From NCBI GenBank assembly GCA_016293915.1, contig JAEDCY010000013.1:1-63738 (forward strand): a stretch of DNA of 63,738 bases, written 5' to 3'. Below the pieces are notes generated by a model. It did not search any database, was not told where the DNA came from, and saw only the letters and a list, made by a program, of their open reading frames with translations. Positions 8,838 to 17,268 of this stretch are shown here, piece by piece. How positions within the stretch are numbered: position 1 is the first letter of the stretch; each line of letters opens with the position of its first letter. The DNA is from Treponema sp. (GTDB taxonomy: Bacteria; Spirochaetota; Spirochaetia; Treponematales; Treponemataceae). A program made the translations under genes and the position numbers.

Positions 8838-8897
8838 ATTTAAAATTTAACAATAATTACTATTAAATACAAGAAGTTTTCATGGTAAAATAACAAT

Positions 8898-9323
8898 ATG
8901 GACGTAAATTCTTCTATATCACTACTCTCTCATATTCATACAATTACTGCTGATTTTCTTATCGAAAAACTCAAAGAACGCGGCTATCCGGATTTTGCTT
9001 CTTCACATGGAAATATACTTTTCCAGTTGAGTGTAAATGAAAAAATGACTATGGGAGAACTGTCCGAAAAAATCAACCGTGATAAATCTACAACCACAGT
9101 TCTCGTCCGCAAACTCGAAAAAGACGGCTTTATAACAGGCGATGCCGCCCTCAACGACAAAAGAAGCCGAATTATCTACCTCACCGAAAAAGGCAGGCAA
9201 TTTAACGCTACGGCACAGGAATTATCATCAGATCTATTAGGAACATTTTTCAAAGGCTTTACAGAGAATGAAAAAGAAGAGTTTTTTAAAACTTTGCTGA
9301 GAATTAAAAAGAACTTTGTATAA
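8898..9323 (+). CDS. MarR-family transcriptional regulator
   Basis: This 141-residue protein has the MarR winged helix: MTMGELSEKINRDKSTTTVLVRKLEKDGFI (residues ~50-80) is helix-turn-helix, followed by the wing DKRSRIIYLTEKG. It probably binds as a dimer to a palindrome. A perfect 18-bp palindrome lies 12 bases after its stop, inside the promoter of the transporter operon, which makes that operon the likely target. The start has no Shine-Dalgarno sequence, and a TAAAAT box lies about 6 bases before the ATG, so the mRNA may be leaderless. A half-similar sequence (GTTTTCATGGTAAAAT, 8876-8891) in its own promoter could mediate autoregulation. Confidence 0.9.
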   Translation: MDVNSSISLLSHIHTITADFLIEKLKERGYPDFASSHGNILFQLSVNEKMTMGELSEKINRDKSTTTVLVRKLEKDGFITGDAALNDKRSRIIYLTEKGRQFNATAQELSSDLLGTFFKGFTENEKEEFFKTLLRIKKNFV

Positions 9324-9328
9324 CTCTA

Positions 9329-9357
9329 TTGACTTTAGTTTTATATAAAACTATATT
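9329..9357 (+). promoter_or_regulatory. Promoter with 18-bp palindromic operator for the nucleoside transporter
   Basis: The -35 box TTGACT (9329-9334) and the -10 box TATATT (9352-9357) have 17-bp spacing. The perfect palindrome TAGTTTTATATAAAACTA (9336-9353) fills the spacer and overlaps the -10 box. The ATG of the next gene begins 7 bases after the -10 box, which implies a leaderless transcript. Confidence 0.75.
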
Positions 9358-9364
9358 ATTGCCT

Positions 9365-10363
9365 ATGAAAAAGATACTTTTATTTACAACTATTATCCTG
9401 GCATTTCTTTCTATGGGATTTGCAAAAAGTACAGGTAAAAAATCTGTTGCTGTATTTGTACCTGGCATCATTGATGACAGCCCAATCTACAATATGCTCG
9501 TACAAGGGGTAAAAGCCGCTGTAGAAGAAAAGAATCAATCGCTTGCAAAGAAAAACAAGATTGATCTTTTTGTAATGGAAGCCGGTACAAATCAGGCTGA
9601 ATGGGGGCCAAAAATCACAGCCCTCTGTGCAGAACGAAAATATGATGTAATCATTTCATCTAACCCTTCCCTTCCAGATCTTGTTGAACCTATTCTTAAA
9701 ACATTCCCTAATCAGAAGTTTATTCTCCTAGATGCAACTAAAGAAGGAAATAAGAATATTCATACCGTATGCTATAATCAGTATGAACAGTCATATCTTA
9801 CTGGCTACATCGGCGGTTTAATGTCAAAATCACATAAGCTTGCCCTTATTGCTGCACAGGAATATCCTGTTATGAACAATGTAATCTACCCTTACTTTGA
9901 AAAAGGGGCAAAAGCTGCAAACGCTGCCTCAACTGTAGACTTTAGAATCGTTGGAAACTGGTATGATGCTACAAAAGGAGCAGAAATAGCAGATGCAGTT
10001 GCTAAAAAAGGTGTAGATGTAATTCTTCCGATTTGTGGAGGAGCTTCTCAGGGAGTAATTACTTCAGCTATAAATAACAAGATTTATATTACCTGGTTTG
10101 ATGACAACGGTTTTGCTAAAGCTCCGGGAACAATTATTTCTTCCAGCGTTATGGAACAGAAGAAAATGTCTTACAATGTTACAAAAGAATTCCTTGAAGA
10201 TAACACTCCATGGGCAAGTGCTAAAATGGTTGGAATCAAAGAAGGCTTTGTAGACTTTGTTCAGGATGATCCAAACTACATCAAAACAGTTCCTGCTGAC
10301 ATTCGTGAGACAATGGCAGCTTTGATTGCCGATATCAGAGCTGGAAAAACGGAGATAAAATAA
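9365..10363 (+). CDS. BMP/PnrA-family substrate-binding protein of an ABC importer
   Basis: The periplasmic binding protein captures the ligand, probably purine nucleosides, for the ATPase and two permeases encoded downstream. The 332-residue product has a signal peptide (MKKILLFTTIILAFLSMGFA) and BMP-family landmarks: VAVFVPGIIDDSPIYNMLVQG near the N-terminus, ILLDATKEGNKNIHTVCYNQYEQSYLTGYIGG in the middle and GVDVILPICGGASQGVI near residue 220. Unlike treponemal PnrA/TmpC, it has no lipobox Cys, so it seems to be a free periplasmic protein. The ATG at 9365 gives the correct signal peptide. The MarR-type palindrome in its promoter suggests ligand-dependent repression. Confidence 0.88.
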   Translation: MKKILLFTTIILAFLSMGFAKSTGKKSVAVFVPGIIDDSPIYNMLVQGVKAAVEEKNQSLAKKNKIDLFVMEAGTNQAEWGPKITALCAERKYDVIISSNPSLPDLVEPILKTFPNQKFILLDATKEGNKNIHTVCYNQYEQSYLTGYIGGLMSKSHKLALIAAQEYPVMNNVIYPYFEKGAKAANAASTVDFRIVGNWYDATKGAEIADAVAKKGVDVILPICGGASQGVITSAINNKIYITWFDDNGFAKAPGTIISSSVMEQKKMSYNVTKEFLEDNTPWASAKMVGIKEGFVDFVQDDPNYIKTVPADIRETMAALIADIRAGKTEIK

Positions 10364-10434
10364 GCCTATAATCGAAGAACCGTTAAAAAGCAAGCCGCAA
10401 GGGTTGCTTTAGGTTCATCGAAAAAATGGCTCAG
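10364..10434 (+). repeat. Family 2 structured repeat, copy A
   Basis: It starts directly after the stop codon of the binding-protein gene. The outer stem is TCGAAGAACC with GGTTCATCGA, and stem 1 is AAAGCAA/TTGCTTT around a GCAA loop. The second arm seen in other copies is missing here. Confidence 0.75.
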
Positions 10435-10461
10435 GGGGGGGTGACCAATAAGTTTACCTCC

Positions 10462-10617
10462 TAGTGTCATTCCGAACTTGTTTCGGAATCTATAGACCTA
10501 AATGTAGTGTAGATGCTGAAACATAGGGAGCGACACTGCTATGCAGTGTAAAAACAGTCCAGTGGACTGTTTTTAGCGAGTCTCCGAGCAGCTATGCTGC
10601 GAAGGTTCAGCATGACA
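10462..10617. repeat. Family 3 repeat, short plus long form
   Basis: A short hairpin (TTCCGAA/TTCGGAA) is followed by the long form. The long form is bounded by ATGCTGAA and TTCAGCAT and contains an AAAAACAGTCC/GGACTGTTTTT arm and a GCAGC/GCTGC arm. The block separates the binding protein from its ATPase gene. Confidence 0.75.
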
Positions 10618-10647
10618 ATACTTTTTAGTCAGCCCCACTTATAAACT

Positions 10648-11745
10648 ATGTTACACTTAGATAATATTTGCGTAAAATATTCATATAAAACCGTTCTCAC
10701 TAATGTCACTTTAGACTTTGAACCGGGAAAGATTTATTCTCTTCTCGGAGAAAACGGAGCTGGTAAATCCACCCTGGCACATGTTCTTTGCGGTGATATT
10801 TTACCAACAGATGGAAGCATATATCTTAATCAAAAAAAACTAAAAATCAGAAAGCCAAAGGATGCTATCAAGAATGGAATAGTATGTGTTCATCAAAGAC
10901 CATTACTCGCACCTTCGATTTCAATTAAAGATAATCTCAGGATAGGAATAAGTCACAAAATGACAAAACTGATTCCTGAAATCAAAAAAAAATGGCTACC
11001 CGGGCGGAAACTTTCAGAAAAAGTACAAAATTTAAGTGAACAGGAAGCCTTCAACAGCTCTCTTTCTGGCGCACTGCTCAAAGGTCCATGCGTACTGATT
11101 CTGGATGAACCGCCCTTTTTAGATACAAAAAAAATCCGGGAACTTACCAAAACAGAGCTTACCATAATAATTATTACCCACAGTTTTAAAGAGGCAATTG
11201 AAAAATCAGATGAAGTTATTTTGCTGAAGGATGGAAGCGTACTTAAAAAAACTGCTTCCTCAAAAATCACAGAAGAGGATATAAAGCAAAAATTATTCGG
11301 ACTTACAAAAAAAGTCATTATGCCAGATTTTATTGAAGAAAAAAATATCACAGAAGACGAAGTTTTAAAAACACGGCAGACACAGAAGAAAACAGGCTAC
11401 ATTCCTTCTGACAGAAGCTTCCGGGCCTCAAATCCAAATCTTACAGTTTTTCAATTATGCACAGCCTATCATACAAATGAAAAACAGACAGAACTAGAAA
11501 GCTATGCTAAAAATCTGCTGAAAAAAGCGGATGTAAATATTAAACTACACGAAAAGGCTTTATGTCTTTCTGGAGGTATGCTTCAAAGACTTATTCTTGA
11601 ACGAGAGCTTGCAGAAAATCCGGAGGAACTTTATCTTTTTAATCCTACCCACGGACTTGACGTAGAAGCAACAGAGAGACTATACAGCAGGCTTGAAGGG
11701 CTTGCAAAAAAAGGAACAAAAATCATAATAGGAAAGACAGTATGA
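10648..11745 (+). CDS. ABC importer ATPase, one and a half nucleotide-binding domains
   Basis: This is the energy-coupling subunit of the BMP-type importer. Family members normally have ~500 residues and two complete domains; this one has 365. Domain 1 has Walker A GENGAGKST (34-42), Walker B CVLILDE (148-154) and the H-loop His (178), but its signature is degraded to LSEQE (129-133). Domain 2 has lost its first half, including Walker A, yet retains a proper signature LSGGM (307-311) and the D-loop region NPTHGLD. In the folded pair, Walker A of domain 1 faces the signature of domain 2, so exactly one composite ATP site would remain. The stop overlaps the next start (ATGA), showing tight coupling. 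Confidence 0.85.
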   Translation: MLHLDNICVKYSYKTVLTNVTLDFEPGKIYSLLGENGAGKSTLAHVLCGDILPTDGSIYLNQKKLKIRKPKDAIKNGIVCVHQRPLLAPSISIKDNLRIGISHKMTKLIPEIKKKWLPGRKLSEKVQNLSEQEAFNSSLSGALLKGPCVLILDEPPFLDTKKIRELTKTELTIIIITHSFKEAIEKSDEVILLKDGSVLKKTASSKITEEDIKQKLFGLTKKVIMPDFIEEKNITEDEVLKTRQTQKKTGYIPSDRSFRASNPNLTVFQLCTAYHTNEKQTELESYAKNLLKKADVNIKLHEKALCLSGGMLQRLILERELAENPEELYLFNPTHGLDVEATERLYSRLEGLAKKGTKIIIGKTV

Positions 11746-12662
11746 ATGTTTACTATCTCGGTTCAGCATTAAATCTTTCCTCACTTTATATGCTTGCAGG
11801 ATGCGGCTCTCTAATTTCAATTAAATCCGGAGACTTCAACTTAGGAGGCGAAGGACAGATTTATCTTGGAGGTTTTATAAGCGCAATAATTCTTGCAAAC
11901 TGCAGGCTGCCCGTTTTTTTTGCAATACTTCTTGCCGTTGCAGCGTCCTTTATCTGTTCTGCAGTATTAGCTGCCTTTTCTGCTGTATTTAAGATTTTTC
12001 GCAATGCAGACTTTTTGTTTACATCATTTATATCCTCTGCTGCAATTATTCCCTTTTTAGACGGCTTAATCAGCGGACCTGCAAGAAGTAAAACTGACAA
12101 TCTTCTTGCAACTCCTTTCATTCCGGAAGCAGTCCGCCTGAGTTCTATACTGGAACCGTCACCATTAAATGCCTCTTTTATAATTGCTCTTATATTCTGT
12201 ATTGGGCTCTGGTTTCTTTTGAACCGCACAGCATGGGGAAGACAAATCTGCATACTAGGCATTTCGCCTGAATTTTCCAGATACGTAGGCTTTGCGTGTC
12301 AAAAACTTTCAATAACCTCCGCCATATTATCCGGCGGCCTTCACGGTCTGGCCGGCGCGGCCGCCATTCTCGGAACTTACTTTACCTGCCACCAGGGCTT
12401 TTATTCAGGAATGGGCTGGAACGCTTTTTCCGCAGCTCTCATAGCAGGTACAAATCCACTTGCCTTAATTCCATCATCATTTTTAATGGGCTTTATGACA
12501 ACTTACGCAAACAGATATGCTCTTTTTCACAATTTTGGTTTTGATATAAGCAGTCTGATTCAGGCTGTAATCTTATTTATGATTGCATTTCCAATACTTG
12601 ATAAAGCCGGAAAAAATATACGTGACTTTTCACACAATATTCCCCGCAGGAGCAGTAAATGA
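11742..12662 (+). CDS. BMP-type ABC importer permease 1
   Basis: The inner-membrane subunit has 306 residues and about eight hydrophobic segments. The motifs FNLGGEGQIYLGG (~28-40) and ILSGGLHGLAGAAAILG (~192-208) are typical of the nucleoside/BMP branch of branched-chain-type permeases. It overlaps the ATPase gene by four bases (ATGA) at its start and overlaps the second permease gene by four bases at its end. The three genes are therefore one translational unit. The substrate, probably nucleosides, is inferred from the binding-protein family. Confidence 0.88.
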   Translation: MNVYYLGSALNLSSLYMLAGCGSLISIKSGDFNLGGEGQIYLGGFISAIILANCRLPVFFAILLAVAASFICSAVLAAFSAVFKIFRNADFLFTSFISSAAIIPFLDGLISGPARSKTDNLLATPFIPEAVRLSSILEPSPLNASFIIALIFCIGLWFLLNRTAWGRQICILGISPEFSRYVGFACQKLSITSAILSGGLHGLAGAAAILGTYFTCHQGFYSGMGWNAFSAALIAGTNPLALIPSSFLMGFMTTYANRYALFHNFGFDISSLIQAVILFMIAFPILDKAGKNIRDFSHNIPRRSSK

Positions 12663-13477
12663 TATTTTTCAATTCCCTGCTTTCTGCATTTGCCTATTCC
12701 TGCCCTCTTATTCTCTGCTCGCTGGGAGCTCTGTTCTCCGAATTCGCAGGCTGTCTTGCTCTCTTTTTAGACGGACTAGTTTCCTTTTCTGCATTTCTCT
12801 TCTATACATTTACCGTAACTACAGGCTCTCCGCTGGCAGGAGCAATACTGACCTGCCTCGGTGCTGTAATAATAACACTTGTATTCTCGGCAGTGGTCGA
12901 ACTTGGAAAAGCTAACCGTTTTATTGCCGCAATTGCAATGAACCTTTTATTTGGAGCTCTTACTTCCTGTTTTTCCTGGGCATTTTTTGGAACTCGCGGA
13001 GTTCTTGCGGCTGATCTCTTTATGTTTTCTGTGGGAACGGCGCGCGCGGCGGCAGTTTGTTGTGGGGCGGGCTTTGTAGCGATGGCGGTGATTTTTTTAA
13101 GGTACAGCCGCCACGGGCTTTATGTAAGGATTGCGGGAAGCGATGCGGATGTACTAAAAGCTAAAGGTGTAAATCCCGGAAGCATCAAAAACCTTTCCTG
13201 GTGCCTGTCTGCACTCTACGGTTCTCTTGCTGGAATTTTACTTGCAATCAGACTTTCTTCATTTGTTCCAAATATCTCCAGTGGTCGTGGCTGGATGGCA
13301 TTAGCCGCAGTTTTTCTGGGTAAAAAAAAGCCGCTGCGTATTGTAGCAGCGGTTCTCATCTTCTGTTTTGCAGATTTGCTTGCAGCAAATATTCAGAACT
13401 ATATTCCAGGCATTCCATCATCATTTTTGATTTCTCTGCCTTATCTTGTTTCTCTTATTTTGATTCTGGCAAAATAA
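12659..13477 (+). CDS. BMP-type ABC importer permease 2
   Basis: The partner permease has 272 residues, almost entirely hydrophobic helices, and the conserved RIAGSDADVLKAKGVNPGSIKNLSW segment (~150-180) that forms the coupling loop to the ATPase. GLAGILLAI-like helices follow. A short stretch around 13030-13090 is GC-rich (encoding GTARAAAVCCGAGFVAMAV) compared with its surroundings. It is the last gene of the importer operon. The stop is 3 bases from the stop of the convergent chemoreceptor gene, and no hairpin terminator is evident between them. Confidence 0.87.
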   Translation: MIFFNSLLSAFAYSCPLILCSLGALFSEFAGCLALFLDGLVSFSAFLFYTFTVTTGSPLAGAILTCLGAVIITLVFSAVVELGKANRFIAAIAMNLLFGALTSCFSWAFFGTRGVLAADLFMFSVGTARAAAVCCGAGFVAMAVIFLRYSRHGLYVRIAGSDADVLKAKGVNPGSIKNLSWCLSALYGSLAGILLAIRLSSFVPNISSGRGWMALAAVFLGKKKPLRIVAAVLIFCFADLLAANIQNYIPGIPSSFLISLPYLVSLILILAK

Positions 13478-13480
13478 CTA

Positions 13481-15409
13481 TTATACTATCTCATCATCAG
13501 AAACTTTTTCTGTTCCCGAATTGTTTTCAAGAGTATTTTCAACTTCTTCATCCTCAGAACTTTCGCCGGTTTTAAATTCCTCAAGTACGTTCTTAAGTTC
13601 AGTAAGATTCCTGAAGCTTTCGTCACTTGAAGAACTAACGTTTTTCATCTTACTTACAATATCTGCAGTTTCTTCCTTAATTTTATGCAAATAATTAATT
13701 GCATTAAAGAATACATCATTCATGTTATCAACTTTGAAAGAAACCTGTTTCTGCTTATCTGCAAGCTGAATACAGTAACGGTTCATTTCATCAGCGGCTG
13801 TAGAAGTCTCTTCACTTCGCTTCTTAATCTGCTGCATCTGTGTATCAATTTTTCCAATTCCGCCGGTAATTTCCTGCAAAGAACCCACAATCTGATCTGC
13901 ATGTGAACTTACCTTTTCAAATGCTTCAAATGCTGACTGACTGGAAGCATTTGCAGTTTCTACAGCATCAACAATTGTATTTACTACCTTAGAAATCTTA
14001 TCTGCGTTTTCAGCAGTTTCCTCTGCAAGAGACCTGATTTCCTCAGCAACTACACCAAAGCCCTTACCTGCTTCGCCTGCATGGGCAGACTCAATTGCAG
14101 CGTTCATAGAAAGAAGGTTTGTCTGTTCTGCAACGTTATTGATAATTGTTACAACTTCATAAACTTCATCGAGCTGTTGTGCAACCTTATTTAAAATTTC
14201 ATTAGTTGCAGAAATCTTGTCATCACCATCTGCAACATAAGTATGCATCTCTTCTGCATTTCGTACACGCTCTTCTGCCATCTTTCTGATGTAATCAAGT
14301 GTAGTTACAACTTCATTTACTGCCGAATTACTATTTTCAATAGCTGCCGTCTGCGAAGAATTACTCTGAACAAGAGTATCAACATGAAGATTCATTTCTG
14401 CAATTACAGCTATAGTACTATTAATTACAGAAACTGCTTCAGAAAACTTTTTATTAATATCATCAATATTCGTATCAATCATGGAAGAAGCTTCTGCCGT
14501 TCTTCCAGCTGATTCATTAATTGAAGATTCTGCAAGGAGAGCCTTTAGAGCAGTTGATTTTACAAGTTTGAAAAAGCCATTTATCTGATTAACCATGTTA
14601 TTGATATTTGACATCAACAACCACATTTCATCACTACCTTCAGGATTCATACTTACAGTAAAATCTTTTTCGGCAAGAGTTGTAGTTATATTTCGAACTT
14701 TTACAATTCTCTTAGAAACACGTGTAGTAACAATAAGAATCAGAATCGAAAGAACTATTGTAGTAATAACAGCAAAAATAATAGCAATCGATATAAAGCG
14801 GCTTTCCATGCTGTTCATAACTTCATCAATCATCACAGAAGATTTTTGATTGAGTGACATAAGCTGTACATAAAGAAGTCGGATTTTTCTAAGCTGCTGA
14901 TGTGCTTCTTCTGTCATTGAAAGAAGATTCTGCACTACAGCATCACTTGTGTAAAGCTTTGCAGATTCCCTTATACCATAATTTTTGATATTCGAAAGAA
15001 CACTTGCATTTAATTTTATTGTCTCCATTGTACGGAGTATATCTTCTATAGGATTAAGGCCATCTTCTATAAGCTTCCAGGTTAATTTTACCTGTTTAAG
15101 GTTATTAGTAAAATCTTCTGGAAATTCATTCACTATAGGATTTTCAGTAAGATATGCAAAAGATTTTGAAATCTCAACTTTTTTTTCTTCAAAAGCAGAA
15201 TAGGCATTTCCAATATCAAAATCCCAGTAATCCATTCTTTCGAGGTAGTCAATAATGGTACTAAGCTGGGCTTCAGTTTTAGTTTCCATATTCTGATAAT
15301 CTTTTATATTTTGAATGCTTTTAAGATTAATTATTGAAAAAACGGTTAAAACACATGACTGTACTATTGTAAAAAGAATGATAAAAGAAAATTTGCGGTT
15401 CAGTTTCAT
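13481..15409 (-). CDS. Methyl-accepting chemotaxis protein
   Basis: This is an inner-membrane chemoreceptor signalling to CheA/CheW. The 642-residue protein has transmembrane helices at ~8-28 and ~205-228 flanking a ~175-residue periplasmic, mostly helical sensor domain. A HAMP domain (~228-282) and a long cytoplasmic coiled coil follow. The signalling tip EQTNLLSMNAAIESAHAG is intact and is followed by KGFGVVAEEIRSLAEE. The C-terminus is acidic (SSEDEEVENTLE), with no CheR-docking pentapeptide. The ligand cannot be read from sequence. No Shine-Dalgarno sequence precedes the ATG, which sits shortly after a hairpin. Confidence 0.93.
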   Translation of the reverse strand: MKLNRKFSFIILFTIVQSCVLTVFSIINLKSIQNIKDYQNMETKTEAQLSTIIDYLERMDYWDFDIGNAYSAFEEKKVEISKSFAYLTENPIVNEFPEDFTNNLKQVKLTWKLIEDGLNPIEDILRTMETIKLNASVLSNIKNYGIRESAKLYTSDAVVQNLLSMTEEAHQQLRKIRLLYVQLMSLNQKSSVMIDEVMNSMESRFISIAIIFAVITTIVLSILILIVTTRVSKRIVKVRNITTTLAEKDFTVSMNPEGSDEMWLLMSNINNMVNQINGFFKLVKSTALKALLAESSINESAGRTAEASSMIDTNIDDINKKFSEAVSVINSTIAVIAEMNLHVDTLVQSNSSQTAAIENSNSAVNEVVTTLDYIRKMAEERVRNAEEMHTYVADGDDKISATNEILNKVAQQLDEVYEVVTIINNVAEQTNLLSMNAAIESAHAGEAGKGFGVVAEEIRSLAEETAENADKISKVVNTIVDAVETANASSQSAFEAFEKVSSHADQIVGSLQEITGGIGKIDTQMQQIKKRSEETSTAADEMNRYCIQLADKQKQVSFKVDNMNDVFFNAINYLHKIKEETADIVSKMKNVSSSSDESFRNLTELKNVLEEFKTGESSEDEEVENTLENNSGTEKVSDDEIV

Positions 15410-15417
15410 AAATATAA

Positions 15418-15448
15418 AATCCTATGCTAACTATTTTAACATAGGATT
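15418..15448 (-). terminator. Hairpin between lysS and the chemoreceptor gene
   Basis: The stem AATCCTATG/CATAGGATT is followed on the minus strand by TTATATTT and then directly by the chemoreceptor ATG. It may terminate lysS or act in the 5' leader of the chemoreceptor. Confidence 0.4.
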
Positions 15449-15481
15449 CTGAAAATTCAAGTTGTTTATGATTGTAACAAA

Positions 15482-15500
15482 GTCACACGGACCGTGTGAT
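15482..15500. repeat. Solo outer stem of family 1 repeat
   Basis: TCACACGG-A-CCGTGTGA matches the outer stem of the family 1 cloverleaf with both inner arms and the linker missing. It lies 11 bases after the lysS stop. Confidence 0.6.
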
Positions 15501-15510
15501 TTTAAATCAC

Positions 15511-17142
15511 TTAATATACACTCAATATTTTCTCAAGACGTTCTTTACCAATAATTCTAAAGAAGCTTCCAAGGCGTGGCCCCTGCTCTTTTCCAATCAA
15601 TGCCTGATAAAGTGCAGTAAAGAGAGCCTTTGATTCAAGACCACATTCTGTTGCAATGTCATACATTGCCTGCTGACATTCTTTATCAAGCTGGAAGGTA
15701 TCGAGCTTTGGAAGAACCTCGTCGCGAACGCGCTTTACAGCTGTAAGAAGGTCACCAGAGAGGTCTGCCTTGCTTCCGTCGTTACGGAGTTCAAAACAGA
15801 AGTCCGGTGCGCAGTCTGGAGCTGAGTGCTTTACCCAGAACCATGCACATTCAATGCGGCGGCGGAGACGCTCTTCCTGTTCAGGTTTTACATCTCCGAG
15901 AGCCTTAATTACAGCATCAATATCACCAGAATAAATCTGAAGCAGTGTTGTAAGCTGGCGGATTGTAATCTGATATGGCATAACCTCAGGAATCTTTCCG
16001 TCAATCTGACTCAGCATATAAATGCGCTTTTCCTTGTTGAAGTGGTCATCAGATTTAGCCTTGTCGATTCCGTAAACAATACGCTCTGTCTTGTCATAGT
16101 CTTCATAAACCTTGAGAACATCCATATCAAAACTGATTGCAAATTCTGTGTTAGGTCTTGTTCCCGCAAAAAGGTAGCGGAGAACTTCTGCCTGATAAAC
16201 ATCCAGAGCATCTGGCAAAGCAATTACCTTACCCTTTGATGAAGACATCTTACCAGGAACACCTTTAAGATTTACAAAGTCATAACGCATTGTAACTGGA
16301 GCATCCCAGTTGTAGATTCTCTTTGAAACAAGCTTTGCAGTATCGTAGCTTCCCCCCGGAGAAATATGGTCTTTTCCACCCGGCTCAAATACTACCTTTT
16401 CTTCGTTCCAGCGCATTGGCCAGTCAACACGCCAACCAAGCTTTGCTCCCTTAAAAGTTCTGATATCAGCAGTTTCGCAGTTGCCGCATTCACACTTATA
16501 AGTGATTCCATATTCGCCGTCGTAGTCTGTAATTTCAGTTGTATCTTTCTGGCACTTACCGCAGAAAATTGCAACTGGCCAGTAAACATCTTCCGGCTTC
16601 ATTTTATGAGCATCGTCGCGGTATTCATTGAGACATTCCTTGATAACATCACGGTTCTGCATAGCCTTGCGCATTCCTTCTGCATAGCGGTTTGCACGAT
16701 AACGGCTTGCCTGATACAGGAACTCTGGCTGAATACCAACACGTGGAAGCTGAGTTTCAATATCAACCTCGTGATGGCGGGCATAATTTTCGTTGCGGCC
16801 GGTTGTATCAGGTACTTCTGTAATCGGATAGCGAAGATATTTTTCAAGGATTTCAGGGTCAGGCATGTTAGCAGGAACTTTACGGAATACATCGTAATCG
16901 TCCCATGAATAAATAAAGCGTACCTTCTTACCGCGGTCGCGAAGGGCGCGAACTACTAAGTCTACTGTAATAATTTCGCGGAAGTTTCCAAGGTGAACTG
17001 TTCCTGAAGGTGTAATTCCTGAAGCACAGGTGTATGAATCCAGATCTCCCTTTTCACGGATAATCTGGTTAGCCATCTGATCTGCCCAGTGACAGAGCAG
17101 TGGATCTCTCTTTTCATTCTGATTTTCGTTATTGTTACTCAT
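15511..17142 (-). CDS. lysS: Lysyl-tRNA synthetase, class I
   Basis: The enzyme attaches lysine to tRNA-Lys. The 543-residue protein is the class I form, found in archaea, spirochaetes and some other bacteria, not the class II LysS of most bacteria. The HIGH-type motif is PSGTVHLGN (~46-54), and the second signature GKMSSSKG lies near residue 295. A Cys-rich zinc element (CGKC...CECGNC, ~195-225) sits between them, as in class I LysRS. The C-terminal helical domain is complete. It lies upstream of the chemoreceptor on the same strand, separated by ~100 bp with a repeat remnant and a hairpin, so independent transcription is likely. Confidence 0.95.
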   Translation of the reverse strand: MSNNNENQNEKRDPLLCHWADQMANQIIREKGDLDSYTCASGITPSGTVHLGNFREIITVDLVVRALRDRGKKVRFIYSWDDYDVFRKVPANMPDPEILEKYLRYPITEVPDTTGRNENYARHHEVDIETQLPRVGIQPEFLYQASRYRANRYAEGMRKAMQNRDVIKECLNEYRDDAHKMKPEDVYWPVAIFCGKCQKDTTEITDYDGEYGITYKCECGNCETADIRTFKGAKLGWRVDWPMRWNEEKVVFEPGGKDHISPGGSYDTAKLVSKRIYNWDAPVTMRYDFVNLKGVPGKMSSSKGKVIALPDALDVYQAEVLRYLFAGTRPNTEFAISFDMDVLKVYEDYDKTERIVYGIDKAKSDDHFNKEKRIYMLSQIDGKIPEVMPYQITIRQLTTLLQIYSGDIDAVIKALGDVKPEQEERLRRRIECAWFWVKHSAPDCAPDFCFELRNDGSKADLSGDLLTAVKRVRDEVLPKLDTFQLDKECQQAMYDIATECGLESKALFTALYQALIGKEQGPRLGSFFRIIGKERLEKILSVY

Positions 17143-17189
17143 AGAGCAATATTATAGTGATTTTCTTCCATAATATCAAATGTACTTTT

Positions 17190-17262
17190 TTTAGCTGTTA
17201 GCATTTAGCTATTAGCCTCAAGGAGGGGGAAGTCTCCCCCTCGCAAAGCCCCCAAAGCAATC
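17190..17262. repeat. Family 5 repeat fragment (GGGGGAAGTCTCCCCC hairpin)
   Basis: A TTAGCTGTTAGCATTTAGC-like lead-in precedes a GGGGGA/TCCCCC hairpin. The same hairpin and similar lead-in occur at 57000-57092, and a related GC-rich copy lies inside the NFACT gene. Confidence 0.6.
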
Positions 17263-17268
17263 CACTTA

